Shown piece after piece: positions 1 to 11,290 of a DNA stretch of 64,000 bases. The stretch is from positions 157,499,547-157,563,546 of the forward strand of contig JALIGW010000001.1 in the NCBI GenBank assembly GCA_023053685.1. The letters run 5' to 3'. Position 1 is the stretch's first letter. Each line of letters opens with the position of its first letter. The DNA is from Diadophis punctatus similis. Lineage: Eukaryota > Chordata > Lepidosauria > Squamata > Dipsadidae. Under the pieces are notes generated by a model. It had not been told where the DNA came from, ran no database searches, and was given only the letters and a program-made list of their open reading frames with translations. Made by a program: the position numbers and the translations under genes.

Positions 1-641
1 TCAACAATTCTTGTCTTCATCCCCATATAATATGGGATACAATACTCCATAATCACTATGGAGAAAAAGAAGATGGATGGTTGAGAGGCAGAAACGAAAA
101 TGTCTCATTTCTTTCTATTTTATTATTTTGGTGGTCCCTTAGTCTCATTACCCCTTACTCATTGTTTTTTCCCCAACTTCTAATAAAGGAGATAGCTCCC
201 TCTACATAATTGGATGCATGTAGTCAGAGCTATCCTCTAAGATAAATGAGAAATCATTTATACAGTACCTATAGAAGTTCTACATGCCTGCTGCACCTTC
301 AGGAGATTTGTGGGAATTGCAGGGAAATAAATTATTTATAAACTATAATATTAAATTAGGGAATGGAATGATAACTGTGGGGGCTAAAAAAAACGGAGGA
401 ACTCCTTTCCTAGTAAAAACAAAAGGCAACCAGGAACCACTAATTCCTGGCAGAACCAGAAGTCAAAATTCTGGAATTGGATTTTTTTCATAGCTCTGTA
501 CAGGTTTGTTACTCCTTTTCTCTTTCACTCCATCTCTCACTGTCTTTCTGGCATTACCTCTATCCTTTCTATGACACAGTCTTTCTCCTTCTCCATCTCT
601 CTTTGTTTTCCTCTTTCTTTTCTCATCAACCACACACAGAG
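1..641. other. No recognised gene or repeat; left flank of LTR element
   Basis: Only short ORFs without family resemblance. 500-630 is pyrimidine-rich (CTTTCTCTTT-like). The last six bases, ACAGAG at 636-641, are the left target-site copy of the LTR element that begins at 642. Confidence 0.6.
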
Positions 642-930
642 TGTAGGAAGTTAGCACCCACCCCTCTCCTAGGAAATGAGATATCCTAGGAGATATTAAA
701 ATGTAGGAAATATTCTGTGGAAACATCTGGAAACATGCTTTTTAAACAGACAAAAGACTCCTCTTGGAAACCCCCACCCCTGCTAAGCTCACACATTCCT
801 CTCACCTGGCTGAAAGTCTTTTGCATGACAAAACCATAATAGGATTTGCCCAAGGCCCTTCCATTTCAGCCAAAGCTGGATTAGACAAAAGCCAAGAGCC
901 ACCCCAGCATGCCCCTGGGGGATCTGAGAG

Positions 931-998
931 CCAATGGGATACATTTCTATACAGGAAAAGGAAATCTAAGAGGTGGGACCCAACTTAGACTATAAAAA
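931..998 (+). promoter_or_regulatory. LTR promoter: CCAAT box and TATA box
   Basis: CCAAT lies at 931-935 and TATAAAAA at 991-998, about 56 bp apart, a classic RNA polymerase II arrangement. Transcription would begin near 1020. The same elements recur in the 3' LTR at 6364-6368 and 6424-6431. Confidence 0.75.
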
Positions 999-1099
999 CC
1001 AGGAACTCAATATATCTCTTCCTCTTTTTTCTCTTCACCACACAACCATGTAAGTTACCTTTTCTGTACAGGGGCTCCTGCCATGTGCTCCTGTCCACC

Positions 1100-1105
1100 A
1101 TTAAA
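1100..1105 (+). terminator. Poly(A) signal ATTAAA in the 5' LTR
   Basis: ATTAAA occurs 109 bp downstream of TATA and marks the end of R. The functional copy for full-length transcripts would be the equivalent ATTAAA at 6533-6538 in the 3' LTR. Confidence 0.65.
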
Positions 1106-1189
1106 CCTTCCTTCCAAGCAACCTTCATGAATCCAGTGTCTTTTTCCCCACTTGGAACTGAACCTAAAAGGATATTTCCTTATAACAAT

Positions 1190-1201
1190 TGGCGAGCCAG
1201 C
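1190..1201 (+). other. Primer-binding site, best match tRNA-Arg
   Basis: TGGCGAGCCAGC begins two bases after the LTR end. It is complementary to the 3' end of vertebrate tRNA-Arg(ACG) including CCA, as far as I recall that tRNA. Matching stops after about 12 bases, so the site is imperfect compared with the usual 18. Confidence 0.65.
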
Positions 1202-1320
1202 TGGATTTCCAAGCTAGCCTCTTCAATGATCCTGGCCTAAATAAATTTATTAGGCCTTGGCCATTGGGAAGTAGGTTTTAAAGGGGTTTTGAGTTCAGAA
1301 TTCAAGGGCTGCTTGGAAAG

Positions 1321-1330
1321 AAGGTGAGTA
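1321..1330 (+). other. Candidate major splice donor in the leader
   Basis: AAG|GTGAGTA is a consensus 5' splice site about 120 bp downstream of the primer-binding site, where retroviral leaders commonly carry their major donor. Use is inferred from sequence only. Confidence 0.4.
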
Positions 1331-1719
1331 CCTACCTCTAAATTTTACTTTAAACCATAGAAAACTGGGAAATGTGTGTTTGCATGTGTGTATGTGTGTG
1401 TGGGGGTAATTTTTGTTTTTAATTATACTTTATGGCATATGTAAATTCCAATTTCAATTGAATAGTGTGTTGTCTGGGTACAAATCATTTTAGGGAAAAA
1501 ATAATCATGCTTTTTGTTTAACCAAGTTAATGTATCTTCCTAAATCCTTTGATATTTCCTTCCTCCCCCCCCTTCTCCCCCCCAGCCCTGTTTTGTCTGC
1601 TAGCCATTGCAGGATACTCATTTTATGGTGGTTTTTTTCCACTTCTCCAAATCTGTTTTAATTTGTTGCACCAATTTATAATAGTTATCTATATTTTTGG
1701 TTTTCCTTACCTAGGGGTA

Positions 1720-2700
1720 GGATTTTACTTTTCTTTGCATTAGATAGGGCTCAGTCTAGTTGTTTTTTTTTCTTTCTTTTTGAAGATGGGAACCACATTA
1801 GCTTTTTCCCAGTTTCTCAGGTAGTCCCCGTGTCCCAAGATTTTTTTTTTTAAAAGATGTGCAGTGGTTCTGAGATTTCATTTACCAGCTCCTTTAGGAC
1901 TCTGGGACCTGGTGTTCTCTTACTGTTTTTGCTTATTTTAACTTTAGTTTACAGTCTGTTTTATTTTTTCCTTTCCAGTTATATTTCTGGTTAGTTGGGT
2001 TGCATTTCTTTTTTTGCAAGAAGACATGCAAAGAATGAGTTAAGCAACTCATGGCTTTCTCTGTGTTGCCTTCTCTCCTTAGTGGTCCAACTGTTTCCTT
2101 GATTTTTCTTCTTGTTTTTTTTATGTATTGGAAGAATCTTTTATATTATCTTTCACTTTGTTGCAAGTCGTTGTTCATTCAAGGCTTTTGTTTCCTGATT
2201 TTTCTTTACAGATTCTTGCTATCTGCTGATATTCTGCTTTAGTTATGTGTCCCTGTTTCCATTTTTGTATCTGTCCTTCATTCATTCAATTTGTCAGTGA
2301 GGTCTTTGTGCAGCCATGCTGGTGTTTCTTGGATTTCTGGTTTTTTTTTTCCTGATTGCTTTTGTGCAATTGGCTTTTATAATCAAGTTTTTTCAGAGTT
2401 TACAAAGCTTCTTGAGTTGCTTCTTTCCTTTAGGACTTTCATCCAAGGAATCTTTCTCAAGTTTCTCTTGAGTTTATCAAGGTCAGCTTTATTTTAAAAT
2501 CTAAGACTTTAGTGTGTTCAATTGTGTTGAATCGTTTTTGTTATGTTAATGATGCAGTTTCAAATCCTTCTACAACTTCTTCTTTGTTTGTAAGTATTAA
2601 GTCAAGTATGGACTTAATTATCTCCTCTAGTTCTCTTCTCTACCTTTTGGACAACAAAATTGTCAGTAAGGTTGGTTATTAACATATTTTATTTCTCACT
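1720..2700 (-). pseudogene. Decayed CR1-like LINE ORF2, antisense inside the LTR element
   Basis: Read on the minus strand, pieces match CR1 ORF2 in the expected order. LDLILTNKEEV lies near 2580-2630 (end of endonuclease), an FFQYIKNKKKIKETVGPL-like block at about 2085-2140 (linker), a short V-P-G block near 1905, and KANVVPIFKK at about 1773-1806 (start of reverse transcriptase). Frameshifts and stops are frequent. The segment just below 1750 resembles a later CR1 part, so an internal deletion is likely. Its decay contrasts with the nearly identical LTRs around it. Confidence 0.65.
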
Positions 2701-2749
2701 TGGTGCAAAATTAGTTTTCAAAGTTTCCATGCCTTTAATTTATGTGTCT

Positions 2750-3400
2750 GCCATAATATTTATATTTAGCACTTCCAGTATCAAAATCAATAGCATCCTT
2801 TTCTTGTGCCTTTTTTTATGTATTTAAAATCATTCTCATTTTGTTTTTAATCTGTCTCTTAGAAATAGCTTAAGAGAGCTGAATGTATAAATTCATTTAG
2901 GAACCTTTTAGTTTGCTGCCATTATTGAAGTATATATTTTATAGTCAGCATTCAGTGAAGAGATGGGCCTATAGTTTTATCTGCATTAAATCTGAATCTT
3001 ATTTTGGAATCAAAGTAATATTTGCTCCCATTCAGGAATGTGGTACCTTTTACATCAATCAATACCTCATTATGTAAAATCTTTGTAAAATTCTGCCACT
3101 GGCCCACCTGGTCCTGGTGTTTGGTTGTTCTTTTGTCTCTTGATCTGCTTCTGATAATTCCATCATTGATATTCATTCATTTAATAGTTTTTGTCCTTTT
3201 CTGGTACTTTAGGCAATTCCATTTTTTCCAAATATTCTTTAATTTTATTTTTCTGAAACTTCTTGCTCATACAGCTTTTCATAATATTGAATTATTTTTG
3301 TTTATCCTCATTTGGTAGTATAGAGTTTCTTTCTCATCTACCAGCCTATGTGTCAATGTCTTCTCTTTCTCTGTTTTGATTTGTGTAAGTTCTGTTTAGC
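2750..3400 (-). pseudogene. Decayed L1-type reverse transcriptase piece, antisense inside the LTR element
   Basis: On the minus strand, YRPISSLN at about 2950-2975 followed by ADYKIYTSIM is the L1 RT block usually seen as NYRPISLLNTDYKI. Upstream, near 3080-3120, a broken copy of the L1 'GPDG..aEFYK' block is visible, and downstream a FLRDRLKTK-like block. Several frameshifts separate them. The limits are approximate. Confidence 0.55.
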
Positions 3401-3442
3401 GTTTACAGAGCACAGGACCTTCTGTTAGGGGAGGAGGAAGAA

Positions 3443-3446
<4 letters not shown>

Positions 3447-3476
<30 letters not shown>
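3447..3476. repeat. (TG)n microsatellite
   Basis: About 15 uninterrupted TG dinucleotides inside the LTR element's interior. Confidence 0.95.
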
Positions 3477-3477
<1 letters not shown>

Positions 3478-3787
3478 TTGAAGGGTGGGAAAGCAAATTT
3501 TGTTGTTGTTGTTGTCGTTTTTATGTGCACATCCCAAAAGCAAACCCCAGAATTTTCAGTTCTAAATGTGAAGCCCGTGAGTGTGGAGGTCCTAGTACTA
3601 GCTGTACAGGGGCGGCTAGTCCTCGCAGATCCCCTTTTTGGATCTGATAAACCTAGAGAGATTCCCTACAGGAAGGGGGCCTTACTTCTACGAGAGAATC
3701 GGAAGTCCTTCCCAGAGTTTTTTTAGTCTCTGAAACTGTTGAGCGCGTCACTAGCTAAGCCAAAGTGAACCTTACATTTAAAGGATC

Positions 3788-3886
3788 ATGGGAAGCTCTA
3801 GTTCGTGGGTGGCGGAGACCCTTGTGTGGGCTTGGAACCTGGGATGCCAGGAATATATCTGTATGACAGGAATGTGCAAAAAGTAA
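3788..3886 (+). pseudogene. Possible truncated gag start (MGSSSS), weak
   Basis: A 32-codon frame opens with Met-Gly-Ser-Ser-Ser-Ser, which fits the N-myristoylation pattern (Gly2, Ser6) common at retroviral gag starts, and stops at 3884-3886. The 300 bp before it are less AT-rich and unlike the LINE cargo, so they could be residual leader. There is no matrix-domain similarity I can recognise, and chance remains quite possible. Confidence 0.2.
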
Positions 3887-5566
3887 AAGCAGGAAACTTG
3901 TGTAGAAAATGGGCTTTGCTGAGGGATGACACAGAGAAACAAAACAAAACAAAACAGCCAATTTGGCTAAATAAAGGTACTTAAGAAAACAGAAAAGGAA
4001 AAATGTTGAGGTGTTTGTTGTTTCTTCTCTCTCTCTTATATGTAACCACGTGGTTTGTTTGTTAAGACTTGTGCCTTCCCTAATTTTAACTGAGATTTAT
4101 GGCAGGAAGGATTTGTGTGTGTGTCCTGTCATCCTCTTTGTCCATGTTTTTGTGTCTGTGTACGTCTTTGTCTTGTCTTGTGCGCACTCGAGGTAATTGC
4201 AACTGTAAAATATCTCTGTTTCCTAGAGATATGAATTTCAAATTGTTAGAAAATTAAAAGCACTGAAAAGAAAGGAAAATGTCTTTGCCCAGTTAGGACT
4301 GGCCAACCTGATCTGGGACAAGGAACAGAGTTCAATTTTCCTATTCCTCTCGGTGTTTTTAAGAAAAGCCAAAATTTAAGGGACAATGTTTTAAGTTAAT
4401 TTACAGGAAAATTTCATTTTTACATTTACTGTATGTACATGCAAACAGTTTTAATATTGCTCTTCTGTGATGTTTAATGGATGCCAATTCTCTGCTAAGA
4501 TGGAAATGTCTGTTCATTTTTTTCCCCTGGTGATGTCTCCATTTTGTTATAATTGATTTAACTGCGATACTGATGTGTTGATTGTTTTCCTCAAACCCTG
4601 CCTGCAAGCTATCTACCCCCCCCCAAATCTCTAATCCTTTTACAATGCCTCTCGTGGTAGAATTACCAGCAAAAGGGGGAAGGGACCCTGTTCTTATGTC
4701 TTTCAGCCCTGCACACATGATCCTGAAGCCTATGGAAGCAGAGCAAATGGGCTCAGACACTGCCTCCAGTAAAGACATTCCATCCATTTGAGCCAGAATT
4801 GGGTTTGAATCTAGTCCTCTAGTCATCACAGCAACCAGAGTGGAGCAGATCTTTCCAAGCCTGACTGACCAGCCTTACCACCAAAACCTAAGGCCACCCA
4901 GCAGACATGAATGAAAGGACCCTGAGATGGACAAATAAAGACCAAACATCTATTTTCAATCCCCAGTAGACAGCTGAAAAGACTAGGGGGGAGGGGAGAA
5001 ATTCATTGTAAAGTTTTTTTTTTCTTTCTTTGCTTCAGTCACAGAAATTCATTGTAAAGTTTTTTTTTCTTTGTTTTCTTTCTTTCCTTGCTTCATTCAC
5101 TGAAATTCATTGTAACGTTTCTCTTTCTTGTCTCATCTATATTGTAATCAGTTTAATGTACTCATGTAAGAATTGTATTGGGAGTGGTTACCACAGTGAG
5201 TTCTGTACACTTTAGATTTCTGTCTAGTGGGAGGTAAATTTGTAGCTGCATACACAAACACACAGAGACACGCCATTCAGAATTAGACTGAGGTTATCCC
5301 TTTTTTCACCTACCCCCACCCAAAGCTGCTTTTAGCTTGCTGGTTTTTTTTTGTTGTTGTTGTTTTGACTCCTGCTTTGTGGCATTAAAGCCCAGGCAGT
5401 CATATCTCCCTGCTAATTCCATGGGGGAAGGGGACAGGTCCCCTCAGGCAATTTCCCCACTTGAAGAGCTAGCAGAAAGGATCTTCGAAAACCCAAGGCC
5501 TGACTGCTGCCCAGTAAAGCAGGGTACTTTGCACTGGTGGTCTCAGGAGTAAGAGTCCCAGGGCTC

Positions 5567-5601
<35 letters not shown>

Positions 5602-6055
5602 AAAGCCTAGATTGCACACTGGCTAACTTCAATTTGGACTCACAAATCCTAGATGCACTAAAGTAAGAGCTAGGGCAGATTCAAGAACCATCCCTTGGAA
5701 ATGGGCAGCCTGTGATTTCAAGGTAAACCATGGCTGTGGGAATATTGTGGGGCCTGTGCTTGCTTGAAACCTGTCTGGGAGCTCATCGAAAGTGTTATCA
5801 CACATCTGAACATAATTGGCATGAAAAATTGGATACTGTAAATTTATTTCCAGAACTTTTGCCCTGGCCATTGACCATCATGGTTGAAAGCTCTCCTTTT
5901 GGGAGCCACTGAAGGAATCCTTCTGCTGCCTCTTTCAACTGCCTCTTTCAACGTCTTCCCCTCTGCATCAGAGAAAATTGAAAGCACCCATAAAATCTCC
6001 CTGACCTGATCAATTTGAAGCTTGTGTCAAAACATGTGTTGCACTCACATGTTTT
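3887..6055. other. Interior of LTR element, no recognised coding content
   Basis: Contains an imperfect tandem repeat at 4998-5130, a 27-base A tract at 5572-5598 and poly-T runs. A 142-codon minus-strand ORF at 4401-4829 and an 80-codon one at 5629-5871 show no recognisable retroviral domain. Confidence 0.55.
4998..5130. repeat. Imperfect tandem repeat, about 2.5 units
   Basis: The phrase GAAATTCATTGTAAAG followed by a T/C-rich stretch starts at 4998, 5044 and 5102, with unit spacings of 46 and 58 bp. Confidence 0.8.
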
Positions 6056-6074
6056 GAAAAAAAAAATGAGGGAT
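6056..6074 (+). other. Polypurine tract before the 3' LTR
   Basis: A run of G and A, broken only by one T at 6067 and ending AGGGAT, abuts the TGTAGG start of the 3' LTR. This is the position expected for the plus-strand primer. Confidence 0.7.
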
Positions 6075-6620
6075 TGTAGGAAGTTAGCACCCACCCCTCT
6101 CCTAGGAAATGAGATATCCTAGGAGATATTAAAATGTAGGAAATATTCTGTGGAAACATCTGGAAACATGCTTTTTAAACAGACAAAAGACTCCTCTTGG
6201 AAACCCCCACCCCTGCTAAGCTCACACATTCCTCTCACCTGGCTGAAAGTCTTTTGCATGACAAAACCATAATAGGATTTGCCCAAGGCCCTTCCATTTC
6301 AGCCAAAGCTGGATTAGACAAAAGCCAAGAGCCACCCCAGCATGCCCCTGGGGGGTCTGAGAGCCAATGGGATACATTTCTATACAGGAAAAGGAAATCT
6401 AAGAGGTGGGACCCAACTTAGACTATAAAAACCAGGAACTCAATATATCTCTTCCTCTTTTTTCTCTTCACCACACAACCATGTAAGTTACCTTTTCTGT
6501 ACAGGGGCTCCTGCCATGTGCTCCTGTCCACCATTAAACCTTCCTTCCAAGCAACCTTCATGAATCCAGTGTCTTTTTCCCCACTTGGAACTGAACCTAA
6601 AAGGATATTTCCTTATAACA
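6075..6620 (+). repeat. 3' LTR
   Basis: Same length and sequence as the 5' LTR except G instead of A at 6355, as compared by eye. It carries the functional poly(A) signal ATTAAA at 6533-6538. It ends ATAACA and is followed by ATAGAG, the right target-site copy. Confidence 0.9.
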
Positions 6621-9600
6621 ATAGAGGAAATCCAAGCTGCTGGATAACCCAGTGAAAAGGAATACTAACACTTCATCATTCTAAGATGGGGGAGTTTGGA
6701 CTTCTTTGTCACTTTATTTTTGTTAGCCTGATCACCAGAGAGTGGGAAACAAAGCAGAATAAATGTGCATAATGCAAATATGTATTTCTTGGCAATGCAA
6801 GTCTTCACAATCCAACTGAAGGAAGTGTGTGTTATATGTTTGACAATCCCTTTAGAAACCAAATGTGATTGGCTTTTCCTTCCCCCAACCTTATAAATAT
6901 TGCCACATTGCTTTCTTTAAACTGATCCTACACTTAAAATAGGTTTTTAGTATTTAGTATTTTTTTAAAAAAATAATAATTTAAATGCCTGTATTTGTAT
7001 AAATGCCTTTGCTTTCCTTTGCACTTAGTTCTTGTTTCACAAAGCAGTGTTTGCTGTAACAGCTCATTTTTTTTCATGCAAAGTACTGAATCTAATTGCA
7101 GAAATATGTCATTCCTTTCTCTACGCCACATGGCATGAGTTAATGATGATGAATGAAAGCAATAAAGCCCAAATCTTTTCTGTTTTTTAAACTACAATTC
7201 CTGCTAAGTCGCTGGGAAGTCCAGGGAAGATTCTACAATGAGGAAGTCACAGAAGGCCAAAGAGCTGGCTTCCTGCTCCAGGCCAAATTATTTTAACAGA
7301 CAGTTTAGCCATGACTTGCAGAATGTCTTTGTGGCTTATTATTATTGTTAAGATGGGAGATGCTTTGTGAAAAACAATTTAGCTCAAGGCTAGAATATGT
7401 ATGTATGTATTTAGGATTTTCAGGCTTCATCTGTTTGAGGTCCTGGTAAAATGTCCATGATTTCTGCTTCTTCAATACAGATCTTTCAAGCCAGTCTATG
7501 TCTTTTCTACAGTGTCAGGTAACAGGAAAATGTAGCTGCTAACCTGCACTGCAAATAGTAAGTGCAGAGGCAAAATGGTAGGAACCAAAGCACTCCCACT
7601 CACCACAATTACTTCTATTATTTGTGGCCGCTCTTCAAATAAAGCATATTTAGGGGAGAGGGGAGGGGGGAGGGGAGGAGATTCATGTATTTAAGACTAG
7701 AATGGCAGACATTAATACTGTGGAGATGTCAGTCCTGTTAGTTTGGGTATACTCTCTCTTTTGAGGTCCTACTATATTCTGATGCATTGTTATTAAGCAA
7801 TGGAGATGAGGGACAGAATAGGAGAAATAAATATTTTCTTACTGAATGTCTCACTAATGAAAGGCAAGTCAAAAAAAGAGAAGGGAGTTTGCCCTTGAGA
7901 CAAAACCGGTAAGGAAAAGAAAGTGGTCCAGAAAGGCAGAGCTATTTTTCCAGAGCTACAAACTTGGTTCAAGAAAATTATGTAGTGCCTTTCCCTTCCC
8001 CCCCCCCTGGAAATCTGACACTTTCCACAATGATTCCATGTGACTTTAGGAAAATTCATCCATCTAGAGTCATTATTTCCTCCCCCAGATGTTACCACAT
8101 TTGTTTCTCTTATAAGCATCAGCCTCCACAAATCAGATTAAAACCAAGGGTGCTTTCATTCTTGCTGTAGTTCAGAGAATAGAGATAAATGGAAATTAGT
8201 AGAAATCAGTGTTGCTTCAATAGCAGAAAGGGAGACTGTAGGAAATCTTTTAACATCCTTTATCAACCCTGTGTCACACAGTTACCTTTATCTCTGGATA
8301 GTCCTAGAACGCCTGGAGAGTCAGTCTGTCTCAAATTGACATTAGTAGATGTGCCATTAGTAGATACTTTTTAGGTAAAAGATTTATGGTCCTACCCAGA
8401 ACAGCCACACACCCACACTCACGAATGAAGCTCAGGAAATATCCCAAAGGAAGGTCCATCAATCCATAAATGCTGCAAGGAATTTTATTTTGTATCTTTG
8501 ATTTGTGTTTTTGGTTCTGGATAGAACATTTTGTTTTCCTCTGGAAAGCTTCTCTCCATCCCAAACTCATCTACCACAATTGGTGAAGACAGCATGCTCT
8601 ACCAAACCATCATTCATCCAATCCATCTGCAAATCATCTCCAGCATTCCTTACAAGTAGCCTCAATTTCATCTTCACCAAGCAGTATCTCCATATAGCAA
8701 TCTGTCGCTTGCAAGGAGCGTCTTCAGCCAGTCATTGCTCACCTTGAACTGTTCCACAAATAGACCTGGAGGGCATCAGGCAATCACCACATATTCTCTC
8801 TACTTTAGATTTGTTGTCAGTGAGTTTTCTAGCTTCCTAAGTGTAGGTTTCCGGTTTTCCATAAAAGAAAAAAAGTAAACAAAACAAAACAAAACCAGAT
8901 TACCGATTACCAATTTGCTATTTTACTTGTACTGTGAAGGATTTTATCCCAGCAAATCCTGAATGTAGCAAACTATAAAAATGCACTTCAGACTTTTCAC
9001 TGAGTTGGCTGAGTGAAATTAGGCTGGGCAGATGGGACAGGCTGTCTCTTCCATTAAATGCAAAGAGAGAAGAGACAGGGAGAGAGACCGTCACCTCCCT
9101 TGAACATGCATTTCATCTACAGCAAAAATATAGACTGAAGAAAACTCTTTCACTTGCAAGAGTTACAAATAATCGGAATTTTAGACGTTTGAAAGAGATT
9201 AATGATGGTTTATTATCAGCATCCTAAGATCATTTTGGATGTATGTCATAGAAGCATGAATGGTCTGCAGCACCAAACAAATCTACACACAAAAAAAATG
9301 ATATAAAAAATCAGGGGCTTTAGCTTGAGTTCAAAACTTCATTTCTCATTTCTGTATTGCAAGCCTGTTTTCTGAATCTACCTAATAAAATGTTTGATAT
9401 AAACATTACAATAAAAATAACCCAAGAGCATTTATTCCTCTTACTCTTATTTATTACTTTTATATATATTTTCAGTCCCTCTCAGTCTTTCTGCTCTAAC
9501 AGAATAAACCATTGGTTTTATGACTTACTTAAAGTATCTAAAATAAAGCCATATCTTTTTCAAGGATTCAGTTGATTACTAAGTATGCATGCTTGCTTTA

Positions 9601-11245
9601 AAAATGCCCAGTGTCGCATAATGTATCTTTGTAGGGGTACCTCTGCAAAAGTAGCTCCTCCTCATCTTCTTCCTTGCAATTTATCTTTAGCTATAATGTA
9701 TCCATAAAATTGGTTTCGCAGCTCACTATGGACATCATGTTTGTCAAACTGGCAGAAATGTAAAAAAAATCATACATTTTTTCCTGCTTTCTCATTCTCA
9801 GTACATAGGCCGGTCTTCCACAATCTGTTTTGGTTTTGGGTTGTTGTTGTTTTCAAATGTGCTGGAATGACAACTCTCAAAATTCTAAGATGGGGTTAGT
9901 AGGTATAATGGGAATTCTGAAATAAGCAGACTCAATATGTCTAAGATATGCCAGCTTGCAGGATGCCTCTTTAGACAATGGGATTGACAAGCAAAACTCT
10001 TCCAGAGAATCTGAGAATATAGAACCCAAAAGCTATGCAAACATTTTGATGGCATGGGCTATGACTGAGAAAAGCTGTAGGTAAAGGAAATGAAGGACAG
10101 GATAGAATAAAGAAGACTTTTCCAAAACAGATCCTAAGAAATAGAGGTTCAGCAATAACAAATGGAGCATGAACTTGAAAAGCAGAAGAAAGTTGTGGAT
10201 AACTCAAGGCATTACAATAAATACCTAGCATTTAGAACATGTTGACTGGATTTCCACAACGATCTAAATCCACAATAGGAAATATTGCCTATAATATCGG
10301 ATGTTCAAATAAATAAACCACAAACTAAATTACAATTTTGTGATTTATGCAACCTTCTAAGACATTGTTTGGGTTGCCCCAAAACACTGACCTATGAATC
10401 CTGTAGTGTATGGGGCAACCTGTTTGCTCATAGCCATTTCCAGTCACAGAATAAAGGATACGTATCAGCCTTAGCCTCCAAGAAACTCCGTCTCGTGTCT
10501 TCCTCAAAGCCATAGGTCTCATGGTAAGAGTATTGGCAGCATGATATTAGCACAGCTACATGCTTGTCCCATGGTCAGTAAGTGAGTAAATGCAGGTAGA
10601 GTGGACAGGGGGAAAAGGGGCTATTTTCTGGTTTCTGCTGTGACAATGTCGCAACATTTGAAAGAAATGAATCAGACATTGACTCCACAGGTGCTGAGTT
10701 GTGGAGTCTCCGTGACTGACCCCCACAGAGCTCCAAGTTTAGATGAATAAAATTTCATGAGCAGGACTCAAGTGAATGATCTAACAGTTATTCAGATGGA
10801 ATACCAGAATCATTCAAAAGTTATGGTCAGCGTCAGCACAAGGATGAATAATATGTACCCAAGGAGTGATAAAAGTTCACCCATGACATAAAGGAAAATA
10901 CACACCCTCCAATTTTAGATGCATGGCTAATCATAGGTAAGAAAGTCCTTGCCACAATATCATCTGTTATCAGAAATCCCAAAGCAGCTGGATGCTTTCT
11001 GAACTTTGACTCACAAAATCCCATCTGGTCACAGTGTGCCTTTTTTTTTTTTTTTTTTGGTTTAGCTTCTAAATAGCTTCCCACTGAAATGTGAGCATAA
11101 GGGAAGCACACATGTGCATTTAAAGCTAAAGAAGGTATCGAACCAAAGCGAAGCAAGTCTATAAGTGAGAAACTTCATTTTGAAATGCTTCTGCTCTTTA
11201 TCCATGAGAAGTTGAAGAACAGAGGGCAAATTAACTGAAATTTAA
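6621..11245. other. Mostly unique noncoding DNA, nothing recognised
   Basis: No ORF has family similarity. Minor low-complexity patches are a G/A-rich stretch at 7653-7680, an A-rich AAAACA run at about 8865-8895 and an 18-base T tract at 11041-11058. The rest looks like ordinary intergenic or intronic sequence. Confidence 0.55.
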
Positions 11246-11290
11246 TATGAAGCGGTATATAAGTCTAAATGCTATTGCTATTACTAATTT
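11246..11290 (+). repeat. Short 3' tail of a squamate SINE
   Basis: GAAGCGGTATATAAGTCTAA followed by GCTATTGCTATT-type repeats is the 3' end shared by squamate tRNA SINEs. The tRNA-derived head is absent, so the copy is 5'-truncated. Confidence 0.65.

Larger units (their letters stand above)
642..1187 (+). repeat. 5' LTR (U3-R-U5)
   Basis: U3 runs from TGTAGG to about 1020, R from there to about 1125, and U5 to ATAACA at 1187. The boundaries of R are inferred from TATA and poly(A) signal spacing. U3 contains a 9-bp inverted repeat (666-674 and 684-692, CTCCTAGGA/TCCTAGGAG), a CCAAT box and a TATA box. A 74-codon ORF starting at 764 recurs identically in the 3' LTR and is a by-product of LTR identity, with no known domain. 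Confidence 0.9.
642..6620 (+). mobile_element. Complete but noncoding LTR retroelement, nearly identical LTRs
   Basis: Two direct 546-bp LTRs (642-1187 and 6075-6620, constant offset 5433, no indels seen) flank a 4887-bp interior. The LTRs start TGTAGG and end ATAACA. They are followed by a primer-binding site and preceded by a purine tract, so orientation is plus. The flanks are ACAGAG (636-641) and ATAGAG (6621-6626), a 6-bp target duplication with one mismatch; an alternative reading is a 4-bp AGAG duplication. I find one LTR difference by eye (A at 922, G at 6355), which implies a recent insertion. No gag, pro, pol or env reading frame is present, and the longest interior ORF is about 140 codons and unrelated. 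It must have been mobilised in trans by a retrovirus-like helper, so it resembles the large noncoding retrotransposon derivatives (LARDs) known elsewhere. The retroviral class is unknown. Confidence 0.88.

Noticed and set aside
764..988. Identical 74-codon ORF at 764-988 and 6197-6421
   Set aside because: Both lie in the LTRs. Identity reflects LTR duplication, and the peptide has no recognisable domain.
4401..4829. 142-codon minus-strand ORF as a retroviral gene
   Set aside because: Wrong strand for the LTR element and no similarity to any retroviral protein I recognise.
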